64,000 nucleotides of DNA, from contig NZ_CP061291.1 in NCBI RefSeq assembly GCF_018687455.1, positions 1,178,001 through 1,242,000 on the forward strand, read 5' to 3'. The DNA is from Polynucleobacter sp. TSB-Sco08W16 (GTDB lineage: Bacteria > Pseudomonadota > Gammaproteobacteria > Burkholderiales > Burkholderiaceae). Below, piece after piece: positions 1 to 8,580 of the stretch; positions within the stretch are counted from its first letter, which is position 1; each line of letters begins with the position of its first letter. The notes beneath the pieces are model-generated. The model made no database searches and was not told the origin of the DNA. It worked only from the letters and a program-made list of their open reading frames with translations. The position numbers were made by a program, and so were the translations under genes.

Positions 1-1949
1 ATACGCAATGTTGCACGGTCTTCCATCAGACCGACGTTATGAATATCAGGCACCTTAGAGCAACCAACACCTTGGTCAATCCAGCGAACTACATAACCTA
101 AGATACCTTGGCAGTTGTTGTCCAACTCTTGCTGAATCTCTTCTTTGGACCAATTTGGCTTCTCAGCTACTGGGATCGTAAGTAAATCATTGATCAAGGC
201 TTCGGCTTCAGCAGCGGTATCGAGCTTTTCCATTTCTTTTTGGATCTCAGCTACGTTTACCTGATGATAGTGAAGTGCATGCAAGGTTGCCGCTGTTGGT
301 GACGGTACCCAAGCAGTATTAGCGCCTGCTTTCGGATGAACAATCTTTTGCTCAAGCATGGCCTTCATCAAATCTGGCATTGCCCACATACCCTTACCGA
401 TTTGAGCGCGACCACGCAAGCCACAATCCAAACCTGCAAAGACGTTACGACGCTCATAGGCAGATAACCATTTGCTGGTTTTCATATCCCCTTTACGGAT
501 CATTGGACCTGCGTACATAGAGGTGTGCATTTCATCCCCAGTACGATCTAAGAAGCCGGTGTTAATGAAGGCAACACGTGCTCCTGCTGCTGCAATCGCT
601 GCTTTGATGTTAGCGCTCATACGACGCTCTTCATCCATGATGCCTAGCTTTACAGTGTCTGCTGGCAGACCAAGCAATTTCTCAACACGACCAAACAGCT
701 CGCCTGCAAAAGCCACTTCTTCTGGGCTGTGCATTTTTGGCTTCACGATGTAGACAGAACCTTTGCGAGTATTGCCGATAGCCTGGGTTGCGGGACGATT
801 GATGTCATACAAGGCAATCAACACAGTCACTACAGCATCCAAGATACCTTCGTAAATCTCTTTGCCATCGCCGGTAATAATGGCTGGGTTGGTCATTAAG
901 TGGCCAACGTTACGAAGGAACAAGAGTGAACGGCCATGCAAAGTCACTACACCATCTTTTGCATCTACTGCGCCAATACCGGCTTTGTATTTACGATCTG
1001 GATTTAGAGCGCGAGTAAAGGTTTTGCCACCCTTTTCTACTTCCTCAACCAAGGCGCCCTTCAAGATACCAAGCCAGTTCTCATAAGCGAGAACCTTGTC
1101 GTCACCATCAACTGCAGCGATAGAATCTTCTAGATCCAAAATCGTAGAAAGCGCTGCCTCGAGTACTACATCGTTAATGCCTGCAGGATCGCCAGCACCA
1201 ATCGTTTTGCTCTTATTAATTTCGATATCAATATGCACACCGTTGTTACGCAAGAGCACAGAGCTAGGCGCTGCTGCATCACCTTGATATCCAACGAATT
1301 GCTTTTCGTCAGCCAAGCCAGTGACGCTACCGTCTTTGAGCTTCACGGACAATTTGTTGCCATCCACCGAATACGCTACTGAATCTTTATGCGAACCCTT
1401 AGCTAAAGGTGCAGCTTGATCTAAGAAATTACGCGCAAACGCAACGACTTTTGCACCGCGAATTGGGTTGTATGCACCCGCTTTCGTAGCGCCATCTTCT
1501 TCAGATAAAACGTCTGTTCCATAGAGGGCGTCATACAAAGAGCCCCAACGTGCATTTGCAGCATTGAGCGCGTAACGAGCGTTGAGAACCGGAACAACTA
1601 ACTGAGGACCTGCTTGCAATGCCAATTCATCATCAACATTCTTAGTAGTACCCGCCACCTTACCCGGAACATCATCAAGATAATCAATTTCCTTAAGAAA
1701 CTTACGATAGGCTGGCATATCTTTGATTGGACCTGGATTAGCTTGATGCCATTTATCTAGATCAACCTGAATGCGATCGCGTTTAGCAAGCAATGCTTCA
1801 TTTTTAGGGGTTAAGTCTTTAACGATTTCGTCGAAGCCCTTCCAAAAGTCAGCGCTCTTGATACCAGTTCCTGGAAGCACTTTGTCTTCGATGAAGCGAT
1901 ATAGAGGAGTTGCTACTTGAAGGCTATTGCAGGTAGTACGTGCAGTCAT
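1..1949 (-). CDS. glcB: malate synthase G (partial, 3' end beyond window)
   Basis: Condenses glyoxylate with acetyl-CoA to malate in the glyoxylate shunt or glycolate use; cytosolic. About 649 codons are visible of a family usually near 720, so the C-terminus lies left of base 1. Reading from ATG at 1949 (AAGG eight bases upstream) I see the family blocks in order: LDLEDSIAAVDGDDK near residue 270, GRSLLF with the catalytic Arg near 336, GIMDEERR with the metal-ligand Glu near 435, FLDRTGDEMHTSMYAG near 468, the CGLRGRAQIGKGMW / HPKAGANTAWVPSP block, and EDRATLR with the likely catalytic Asp near 640. It follows purA by 75 bp on the same strand but is probably a separate unit. The residue match to the G isoform, rather than the shorter A isoform, is clear. 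Confidence 0.97.
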   Translation of the reverse strand, partial: MTARTTCNSLQVATPLYRFIEDKVLPGTGIKSADFWKGFDEIVKDLTPKNEALLAKRDRIQVDLDKWHQANPGPIKDMPAYRKFLKEIDYLDDVPGKVAGTTKNVDDELALQAGPQLVVPVLNARYALNAANARWGSLYDALYGTDVLSEEDGATKAGAYNPIRGAKVVAFARNFLDQAAPLAKGSHKDSVAYSVDGNKLSVKLKDGSVTGLADEKQFVGYQGDAAAPSSVLLRNNGVHIDIEINKSKTIGAGDPAGINDVVLEAALSTILDLEDSIAAVDGDDKVLAYENWLGILKGALVEEVEKGGKTFTRALNPDRKYKAGIGAVDAKDGVVTLHGRSLLFLRNVGHLMTNPAIITGDGKEIYEGILDAVVTVLIALYDINRPATQAIGNTRKGSVYIVKPKMHSPEEVAFAGELFGRVEKLLGLPADTVKLGIMDEERRMSANIKAAIAAAGARVAFINTGFLDRTGDEMHTSMYAGPMIRKGDMKTSKWLSAYERRNVFAGLDCGLRGRAQIGKGMWAMPDLMKAMLEQKIVHPKAGANTAWVPSPTAATLHALHYHQVNVAEIQKEMEKLDTAAEAEALINDLLTIPVAEKPNWSKEEIQQELDNNCQGILGYVVRWIDQGVGCSKVPDIHNVGLMEDRATLR

Positions 1950-2024
1950 GTTGAAAACCTTAGTGTCTGATACAAAAGTTAATAAATGGGTTGCTTACTG
2001 TGTTACTGAATCGAATATTTTCCA

Positions 2025-3365
2025 TCAATCCTGGAAAGGGTGCTGAAGAAGGATGGTCTCATCACGCTCTGGGCCCGTAGAGACCATGGCGATCGGCTTA
2101 CCAGCCACCTCTTCGATGCGACGCAGGAAATTCTGGGCTTCTGTAGGCAATTTAGCCCATTCGCGAATCCCGAAAGTGGTGCCCTTCCAACCTGGAAAAT
2201 CTTCATAAATTGGCTCACAACGGGCTACCGACTCTGCACCGCGCGGTAATACGTCTAATTTCTTGCCATCTAAGTTATAGCCAACACATAAACGAATAGT
2301 TTCGAGGCCGTCGAGCACATCCAATTTGGTAATGCAAAGACCTGACAATCCATTGATTTGGATTGAGCGCTTCAATGCAGCAGCATCCAACCAACCAGTA
2401 CGACGCGGACGCCCTGTTACTGAGCCAAACTCTTTGCCAACTTCAGCAAGACGCACACCAATAGGATCTTGTCTTGCTGGGTTGTCATGGTCATACAACT
2501 CGCTTGGGAATGGGCCTGCACCAACGCGAGTGCAATAGGCCTTAGTAATACCCAAGATGTATTGCAATGAATCAGGCCCGACGCCGGAGCCTGCAGCAGC
2601 ATTACCCGCCACGCAGTTGCTAGATGTTACATAAGGATAGGTACCATGATCGATATCGAGCAATGTTCCTTGTGCACCTTCAAACAAGAGATTTTGTCCA
2701 GCTTGTTCAGCAGCATATAAAGCACTAGAAACATCTACTACCATAGGCTTCAATCGTTCCGCATAAGACATTGCCTCAGCAAGTGTCTTTTCATAATTCA
2801 CTGGCTCAGCACCGTAATAATGTGTGAGCATGAAGTTGTGGTATTCCAAGTTCTCACGCAATTGCGCTGCAAACTTCTCTGGGTAGAATAAATCTTGTAC
2901 TCGTAGCGCACGACGAGCTACTTTATCTTCGTAGGCTGGGCCGATACCACGACCAGTTGTACCAATCTTTGCTTCTCCACGTTTTTTCTCGCGCGCATGA
3001 TCAATTGCTACGTGATACGGCAGAATCAAAGTGGTTGCCTCTGAGATCTTCAAACGAGATTGCACGTCTAAACCGGCTGCTTCGAGCTCGCCGATTTCTT
3101 TAAAGAGAGCTTCTGGTGAGAGTACGACTCCATTACCGATATAGCAGATCACCTCTTTGTGCATGATTCCGGAGGGGATCAAACGCAAAATCGTTTTCTT
3201 ATCGCCAATAATCAGAGTGTGGCCTGCATTGTGTCCACCCTGAAAGCGAACCACTGCTTGAGCATGATCGGTCAACCAATCAACCACTTTACCTTTGCCT
3301 TCATCACCCCATTGGGTGCCAATGACAACTACGTTACGACCTGGTGCTTGCTGCTTTGAAGACAT
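2025..3365 (-). CDS. purA: adenylosuccinate synthase
   Basis: Joins IMP and aspartate using GTP, the first committed step to AMP. The 446-residue protein carries GDEGKGK at 20-26 (Asp21 is the expected catalytic base), GGHNAGHT near 50, the TTGRGIGPAYEDK loop and the LDVLDGLETI segment. I chose ATG at 3365 because GGA lies seven bases upstream (ggatttcaatATG); the frame stays open to a TTG at 3377 that lacks such spacing. It is the last gene of the hfq-hflX-hflK-hflC-hisZ-purA run and lies 53 bp after hisZ, the usual betaproteobacterial arrangement. Confidence 0.97.
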   Translation of the reverse strand: MSSKQQAPGRNVVVIGTQWGDEGKGKVVDWLTDHAQAVVRFQGGHNAGHTLIIGDKKTILRLIPSGIMHKEVICYIGNGVVLSPEALFKEIGELEAAGLDVQSRLKISEATTLILPYHVAIDHAREKKRGEAKIGTTGRGIGPAYEDKVARRALRVQDLFYPEKFAAQLRENLEYHNFMLTHYYGAEPVNYEKTLAEAMSYAERLKPMVVDVSSALYAAEQAGQNLLFEGAQGTLLDIDHGTYPYVTSSNCVAGNAAAGSGVGPDSLQYILGITKAYCTRVGAGPFPSELYDHDNPARQDPIGVRLAEVGKEFGSVTGRPRRTGWLDAAALKRSIQINGLSGLCITKLDVLDGLETIRLCVGYNLDGKKLDVLPRGAESVARCEPIYEDFPGWKGTTFGIREWAKLPTEAQNFLRRIEEVAGKPIAMVSTGPERDETILLQHPFQD

Positions 3366-3418
3366 ATTGAAATCCAAAAAGATAATTACAAAATAGGTTG
3401 ATAGTTCAGCTTACTTCT

Positions 3419-4579
3419 TTACTTCTTCTTTACTTCCCAAGAACTGCCCTGCTTTACTAGCTCTCGATTACATTCATATTTGGCGGCTTCGACGGATTCA
3501 CCAGCAAGAACCTGAATAACGACTTCGCCACGACTGCGTAGCTCAGCAATAGCCTTTTCTAATGCAGCATCCTGAACCCAAGGAGCAAGAATGGCGAGCT
3601 TACGAACATTTAAAGGTGACAGGCTAGCTAGTGTCAGCAGGTCTAATGAAAATCCAGTAGCGGGACGCGAGCGTCCGAATGCTTGACCAACCTGATCATA
3701 GCGACCGCCTCTAGCGATTGGCTGTGGCAGACCATCTACGTAGGCAGCAAACATCACACCGCTGTGATACTGGTAGCCACGCAAATCCGCTAAATCAATA
3801 CTGAGCTCTAAACCACCATTGGCATTTGCTGCAGACACAATACGCTCTAAATCCGCCAAGGCCTGATCAATAGCGGCATGCTTAGGTAACACTTTTTTAG
3901 CCTGCGCCAATACTTCTGCACATGGCCCATTGAGCTCTGTCAATGCAATCAGCGCATCAGCTACTATTAGAGGCAGACAAGTAGCCCACTGCTTTAGGCG
4001 TGGACGATCTTTGCTTTGTAAAAGTCCATACAAGGATTCTATGGTTTCTTTATCTAACTTCTGGTCAGCTACGATGCCAGTCAAAATGCCAGCGTGTGAC
4101 AAATCAAGATAAACCTTCTTCAGACCAGCAAGCTCGAGCGTTTTAAGCAATAAAGTGATGGCCTCAAAGTCCGCCTCCCAATTAGCGCTTCCATAAATCT
4201 CTGCACCCAATTGCAATTGCTCACGCGAGGAACTACCTACTGGTGTGCGGGCATGCGCAACAGAACCTGCATAGCAAAGACGGGTAACACCCGCGCGATT
4301 TAACAAGTGTGCATCGATACGCGCCACCTGGGGAGTGATATCAGCACGCAGACCTAAAGTACGGCCAGATAACTGATCCACTAATTTGAAAGTTTGAAGA
4401 TTGAGATCAGAACCGGTACCAGTCAATAAGGAGTCCAAAAACTCCAGAATTGGAGGGGCTACAAGCTCGTAACCATAGGACTGATACAAATCCAAGATGG
4501 CGCGACGCAAAGTCTCTACCTTGCGAGCCTCAGCCGGCAAAACGTCTGCAATATCTTCAGGAAGTAACCAACGATTCAT
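3419..4579 (-). CDS. hisZ: ATP phosphoribosyltransferase regulatory subunit
   Basis: HisZ is a catalytically dead histidyl-tRNA synthetase paralogue that binds short-form HisG, completing the first enzyme of histidine synthesis and relaying histidine feedback. The 386 residues start MNRWLLPEDIADVLP and keep class II synthetase features (GLRADITPQVARID near 75-88, GGRYDQVGQAFG), but no anticodon-binding C-terminal domain is present. A true hisS (443 aa) sits at 11851-13182, which supports the regulatory assignment. It starts 20 bp after the hflC stop and is likely cotranscribed with it. Confidence 0.93.
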   Translation of the reverse strand: MNRWLLPEDIADVLPAEARKVETLRRAILDLYQSYGYELVAPPILEFLDSLLTGTGSDLNLQTFKLVDQLSGRTLGLRADITPQVARIDAHLLNRAGVTRLCYAGSVAHARTPVGSSSREQLQLGAEIYGSANWEADFEAITLLLKTLELAGLKKVYLDLSHAGILTGIVADQKLDKETIESLYGLLQSKDRPRLKQWATCLPLIVADALIALTELNGPCAEVLAQAKKVLPKHAAIDQALADLERIVSAANANGGLELSIDLADLRGYQYHSGVMFAAYVDGLPQPIARGGRYDQVGQAFGRSRPATGFSLDLLTLASLSPLNVRKLAILAPWVQDAALEKAIAELRSRGEVVIQVLAGESVEAAKYECNRELVKQGSSWEVKKK

Positions 4580-4599
4580 GATTTGGATTATTCGCTTTC

Positions 4600-5469
4600 T
4601 TATTTTTTGTGCAGAAACTTGAAGAACTCGCCATTAGGCTCCACCACCATCACGTCCTTCTTGTCCTTGAAAGAGTTCCGGTAAGCCTCCAGACTCTGAT
4701 AGAACTGTGCAAACGCAGGATCACGTCCAAAAGCTTCTGCGTAGAGGGCGGTTGCCTTAGCATCGCCCGCTCCCTTGATCTTTTGTGCATCACGATATGC
4801 TTCAGCCAAAATCGTATCGCGCTGTCGCTCAGCATTCGCACGAATTTTGTCTGATTCAGCTGCGCCCATTGAACGCAACTCATTTGCGACTCGCTTACGC
4901 TCTGCTTCCATACGGCGATAAACCGAATCGCTAATTTCAGCTAGCAAGTCAACACGCTTCAGACGAACATCCACAATCTCCACACCAATATCAGATGCAT
5001 CATCAGCAACCTTGGTGCGAATACCCTGCATGACCTGCTCACGCTGATCTGAAATTAACTCACGTACAGTACGTTTAGTAAATTCCTCATTCAATGCAGA
5101 GCGAACTAATTGGGTTAAGCGATCTTCGGCCAGACGTTCATCACCCTTGAAGCTTATAAAGAATTTACGAGGATCAACAATGCGCCATTTCACATAAGAA
5201 TCAACGAGGAGATTCTTTTTCTCAGCAGTAATGAAACGCTCGGCCTCTGGATTATCAATCGTCAGAATGCGGCGATCAAAGAAGCGCACGCTTTCAAATG
5301 GAGCTGGGTACTTTATCTGTAGGCCGGGTTTTTCAATGACGCGTACGATCTGACCAAAAGAAAAAACGACAGCGAACTTACGCTGATCAACAATAAAGAT
5401 ACTCGAAGAGAGCACATAGATCAGCGCAATAAACGCAATAGCCGCAGCAATTAAGCGATTAGCATTCAT
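4600..5469 (-). CDS. hflC: HflC, SPFH-domain regulator of FtsH protease
   Basis: Inner-membrane SPFH/band-7 protein that pairs with HflK in a large periplasmic assembly around the FtsH protease. The 289 residues have one N-terminal membrane anchor (about 5-25), then the SPFH domain (VDQRKFAVVFSFG; KYPAPFESVRFFDRR) and a charged helical region (MEAERKRVANELRSMGAAE). The start ATG overlaps the last base of the hflK stop (TAATG), indicating coupled translation. The sequence is typical in length and order. Confidence 0.96.
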   Translation of the reverse strand: MNANRLIAAAIAFIALIYVLSSSIFIVDQRKFAVVFSFGQIVRVIEKPGLQIKYPAPFESVRFFDRRILTIDNPEAERFITAEKKNLLVDSYVKWRIVDPRKFFISFKGDERLAEDRLTQLVRSALNEEFTKRTVRELISDQREQVMQGIRTKVADDASDIGVEIVDVRLKRVDLLAEISDSVYRRMEAERKRVANELRSMGAAESDKIRANAERQRDTILAEAYRDAQKIKGAGDAKATALYAEAFGRDPAFAQFYQSLEAYRNSFKDKKDVMVVEPNGEFFKFLHKK

Positions 5470-6956
5470 TAGCGTGAATCCCGATCGCGGCTGCGCAAAC
5501 CATCACGCTTATCAAGCGCTTTATCCCCAGCGCTTGCAGCCGGTACAGATGTGGCATTGGCACTTGTTGGTGCAGGAGTATTGACTCCGGTAGCACCACC
5601 AACCGTTACTGAACCAGTTGGAGTAGCCGTATTGCCTTGATTTGCCTGTGATGCCTGTCCAGTTGCAGCTTGAGTACTTTCGGCGCTTACTTGCGCGATG
5701 ATCTTATCGAGGGGCAGATACAAAAGGCTATTGCTCTTAGTGGTATCAACTAAAATCTTAGTGACGTTGTTGTACATCTCACGCATTGTGTCGATGTACA
5801 TACGATCGCGCGTTACCTGTGGTGCCTTGGAATACTCCACCAAGATTTGCTTAAAGCGGCCAGCATCACCTTCGGCAGTAGCCACAACACGAGCCTTATA
5901 GCCCTCAGCCTCCTGAATTAAGCGTGCTGCCGTTCCTTTTGCGCGAGGAATAATGTCGTTGGCATAAGCCTGACCTTCACTTTTTAAGCGCTCCTGATCT
6001 TGACCTGCCTTTACAGCATCATCAAAGGCAGCTTGGACTTGCTCTGGTGGTTGCACGTTTTGCACTGTGACGCTGGTAACGTAAATGCCAGTCTTGTAAC
6101 TATCCAAGATTTTCTGAATGGAGGCCGCTAGGTCAACACCGATCTTCTCGCGCCCTTCGTACAGAACGGTATCCATCTTGCTACGCGCAACAATTTCACG
6201 GACAGCAGTTTCTGCTGCCTGAACGACTGCAGCATCAGGATCACGATTATTAAATAGATAGTCAGTTGGATCTTTAAGGCGATACTGAACAGCAAAGCGC
6301 ACATCAATAATGTTTTCATCTTCTGTCAACATTGAAGAATCTTTTTGATTGGTAGCCTTGATCAGCACTGGACGCCCCACCTCTACTGAGCGAACGCCAG
6401 AAAGATTGACTGTTTCGGCAGACTGAATCGGCCATGGCAAGTGCCAGTTAATACCAGGCTTAGCGGTGTAGTCGTACTTGCCAAAGGTCAGCACAACTCC
6501 AGCTTGACCCTCTTGAATAATGAAGAAGCCGCTACATACCCAAATAAAGAATGCGACACAGGCTATTGCAAATGGACCACCCTTAGAGGCGAATGGGTTG
6601 GGGAAATTGAAATTGGGTCCAGTGGAGCCACAGCCATTACCGTTACCACCACGTTGCGATGGCGGAGGAATATCTGTGCTGTTAGGTTTGTTAGCAGTTG
6701 GACCTGGATTTACACCGGGCTTTTTCTTGCCGCCAAAAATGCCTGCAATTCTGTCATTGAAATCGCGCCACAACTCATCCAAGTCTGGCGGACCATCGGG
6801 TTTGGTGGGTTGCTTATTTGGCTGATTCTGTTCTGGGTCTACTTTTGGAGCTTGTTCATTTCCCTGCCCATCTTTGGCATCTTTAGAACCATTGTTAGAG
6901 CTGTTGCCCCAACCTGGGTCATTGACCGAAAACAGGTCTGAAAATTTACGCGTCAT
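5469..6956 (-). CDS. hflK: HflK, SPFH-domain regulator of FtsH protease
   Basis: Partner of HflC. This copy has 495 residues, longer than the common 400-430. A Pro/Gly/Asn/Gln-rich cytoplasmic N-terminal tail (about 1-125) precedes one membrane segment (AIACVAFFIWVCSGFFII, about 131-148). The SPFH domain starts at QEGQAGVVLTFGKY, followed by the helical region with GQDQERLKSEGQAYAND. A Thr/Ala/Ser/Gln-rich C-terminal tail of roughly 65 residues ends in a basic Arg/Asp/Ser tip. Its start overlaps the hflX stop by 11 bp. The extended tails are the only unusual feature; the core assignment is secure. Confidence 0.95.
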   Translation of the reverse strand: MTRKFSDLFSVNDPGWGNSSNNGSKDAKDGQGNEQAPKVDPEQNQPNKQPTKPDGPPDLDELWRDFNDRIAGIFGGKKKPGVNPGPTANKPNSTDIPPPSQRGGNGNGCGSTGPNFNFPNPFASKGGPFAIACVAFFIWVCSGFFIIQEGQAGVVLTFGKYDYTAKPGINWHLPWPIQSAETVNLSGVRSVEVGRPVLIKATNQKDSSMLTEDENIIDVRFAVQYRLKDPTDYLFNNRDPDAAVVQAAETAVREIVARSKMDTVLYEGREKIGVDLAASIQKILDSYKTGIYVTSVTVQNVQPPEQVQAAFDDAVKAGQDQERLKSEGQAYANDIIPRAKGTAARLIQEAEGYKARVVATAEGDAGRFKQILVEYSKAPQVTRDRMYIDTMREMYNNVTKILVDTTKSNSLLYLPLDKIIAQVSAESTQAATGQASQANQGNTATPTGSVTVGGATGVNTPAPTSANATSVPAASAGDKALDKRDGLRSRDRDSR

Positions 6957-8187
6957 TAGAAAAATAGCTTCGTTTGGGAATCGGATTAAATTCGGATGAT
7001 TCTGGTCGTTCTGGTAAAGGGGCTAAAAACTCGTCCGGAGCCATCTGCTTCTTGGCACGGTTGTGTTCACTCCTCATTTTATCAGTCATTTGGGAGCATT
7101 CCGCCAGGGCTGACCTCAGTAAATCAAGGCCCAAGCCCGTCTGGGCGGATAGGAAAACCTGGCTAGGGAAGCCTTGGGCATCGCGCTCCAAAACTGCCCC
7201 ACGGGTAAAGGTTTGGGGCATCAGATCAATCTTGTTCATTACCTCAATCCGAGGGATGTTATCGGCCCCAATTTCCTCTAAAACGGCCTCTACTTCGGCC
7301 TTTTGCTCTCTGGCAACAGGGCTGCAGGCATCAATCACATGCAAAATCAGGTCTGCATGAATGGTTTCATCCAGGGTCGCCCTAAAGGCCTCTACTAGCT
7401 GGTGAGGCAAATCACGAATAAACCCCACAGTATCCGAGACCACAATCGACCCCACCCCCTCTAAATGGACTTTTCTAGAGGTGGTATCGAGGGTGGCGAA
7501 AAGCTGGTCAGCGGCATAAGTGCCCGCCTTGGTTAGCGCATTAAAAAGGGTGGATTTACCCGCATTGGTGTATCCAACCAAGGAAACAGAAAATACATCC
7601 TTGCGATTGCGCGCCCTTCTCTGGGTTCTTTGCTGGCGCTGAAGTTTTTCTAATTCATTTTCTAGGCGCTTCGCTTTGGTCGCCAACATGCGGCGATCAA
7701 GCTCCATCTGTGTTTCACCCGGACCGCCACGCACACCAATACCGCCTCGTTGGCGCTCTAAGTGACTCCAAGCCCTGACCAAACGTGACATGCGATAACG
7801 CACTTGTGCCAATTCAACCTGAGTCTTACCGATATGACTTTGCGCCCGTTGACTAAAAATATCCAAAATCAATCCCGTGCGATCCATGACATGGCGACCG
7901 AGATGACGCTCTAAGTTACGTTGCTGCGTTGGCGATAAGGGATGATTGAAGATGGCGAGCTCTGCATCATGCTCTTCCATCAAGCGCTTTACCTCATTTG
8001 CTTTTCCAGAGCCAATGAATAAAGCGGGATCAGTTCTGCCTTTGCGGGCTATGACACTAGCTGCGGGTATAGAGCCAGCGCTATCAGCCAAAAGGCTAAG
8101 TTCGGCCATGCTATCTGCAAAATCTTCGCGTCCTGTATCAACTCCAACTAAGACGGCACGAGCTGCATCTACTCCAGTTTTATACAG
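6946..8187 (-). CDS. hflX: ribosome-associated GTPase HflX (probable non-AUG start)
   Basis: HflX binds and splits stalled 70S ribosomes. The core holds the HflX N-terminal domain (LSPTQQRNLERHLG; DRTGLILDIFSQRA; GGIGVRGGPGETQ), then the G domain with GYTNAGKST, DTVGFIRDLP and NKIDLM. The first ATG is at 8109 (387 aa), but the frame upstream encodes a segment reading ARAVLVGVDTGREDFADS, which matches the first strand and helix expected of HflX. That frame has no ATG, GTG or TTG before an in-frame TAG. The only plausible start is CTG at 8185-8187, five bases after AGAAGG and overlapping the hfq stop. I therefore call 413 residues from CTG; the family assignment is certain, the start is inference. 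Confidence 0.9.
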   Translation of the reverse strand: MYKTGVDAARAVLVGVDTGREDFADSMAELSLLADSAGSIPAASVIARKGRTDPALFIGSGKANEVKRLMEEHDAELAIFNHPLSPTQQRNLERHLGRHVMDRTGLILDIFSQRAQSHIGKTQVELAQVRYRMSRLVRAWSHLERQRGGIGVRGGPGETQMELDRRMLATKAKRLENELEKLQRQQRTQRRARNRKDVFSVSLVGYTNAGKSTLFNALTKAGTYAADQLFATLDTTSRKVHLEGVGSIVVSDTVGFIRDLPHQLVEAFRATLDETIHADLILHVIDACSPVAREQKAEVEAVLEEIGADNIPRIEVMNKIDLMPQTFTRGAVLERDAQGFPSQVFLSAQTGLGLDLLRSALAECSQMTDKMRSEHNRAKKQMAPDEFLAPLPERPESSEFNPIPKRSYFSNDA

Positions 8188-8431
8188 AGCTGCCTTCTTC
8201 TATACGGAAGTCAATCGCACGAGCCGGAACGATCGTGGAGATTGCATGTTTGTAGACCATCTGCGTTACGGTATTACGCAGGAGCACAACATATTGATCG
8301 AATGACTCAATATTGCCTTGCAATTTAATACCATTTACAAGATAGATAGAAACAGGAATGTGCTCTTTGCGTAGCGCATTAAGAAATGGATCCTGTAGTA
8401 ATTGAATTTTGTTAAGGCTGTTATTACTCAT
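8180..8431 (-). CDS. hfq: RNA chaperone Hfq
   Basis: Hexameric Sm-like protein that helps small RNAs pair with mRNAs. The 83 residues carry the Sm1 block (IYLVNGIKLQGNIESFDQYV) and the Sm2 signature YKHAISTI, followed by a short acidic tail, shorter than the enterobacterial one. AAGGAG lies four bases before the ATG. It follows der by 149 bp and its stop region overlaps the proposed hflX start, a standard der-hfq-hflX order. Confidence 0.98.
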   Translation of the reverse strand: MSNNSLNKIQLLQDPFLNALRKEHIPVSIYLVNGIKLQGNIESFDQYVVLLRNTVTQMVYKHAISTIVPARAIDFRIEEGSSV

Positions 8432-8520
8432 ACTGCTCCTTATTTATTTTTTGCTTACTTACTTTTTTGGGAGTCTTGCTTTTTATTTAATCAAATCAGA
8501 ATTACTGAACTATCTATATT

Positions 8521-8547
8521 GGGCTCAATTTTATAAAAATCAAGCCC
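8521..8547. repeat. inverted repeat between der and hfq
   Basis: Two 12-base arms (gggctcaatttt / aaaatcaagccc) match at ten positions around a three-base loop. No T-run follows on the minus strand, so it is not a clear intrinsic terminator. It may be a processing or attenuation hairpin in the der-hfq spacer. Function unknown. Confidence 0.35.
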
Positions 8548-8580
8548 CAAAACATCTCAGTGCAAAAGCTTATCTGAAAT

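Noticed and set aside
3366..3377. purA start at TTG 3377
   Set aside because: ATG 3365 has a well-spaced GGA and gives the normal length.
8521..8547. Hairpin after der as an intrinsic terminator
   Set aside because: No T-run follows on the minus strand and arms have two mismatches; kept only as an inverted repeat.
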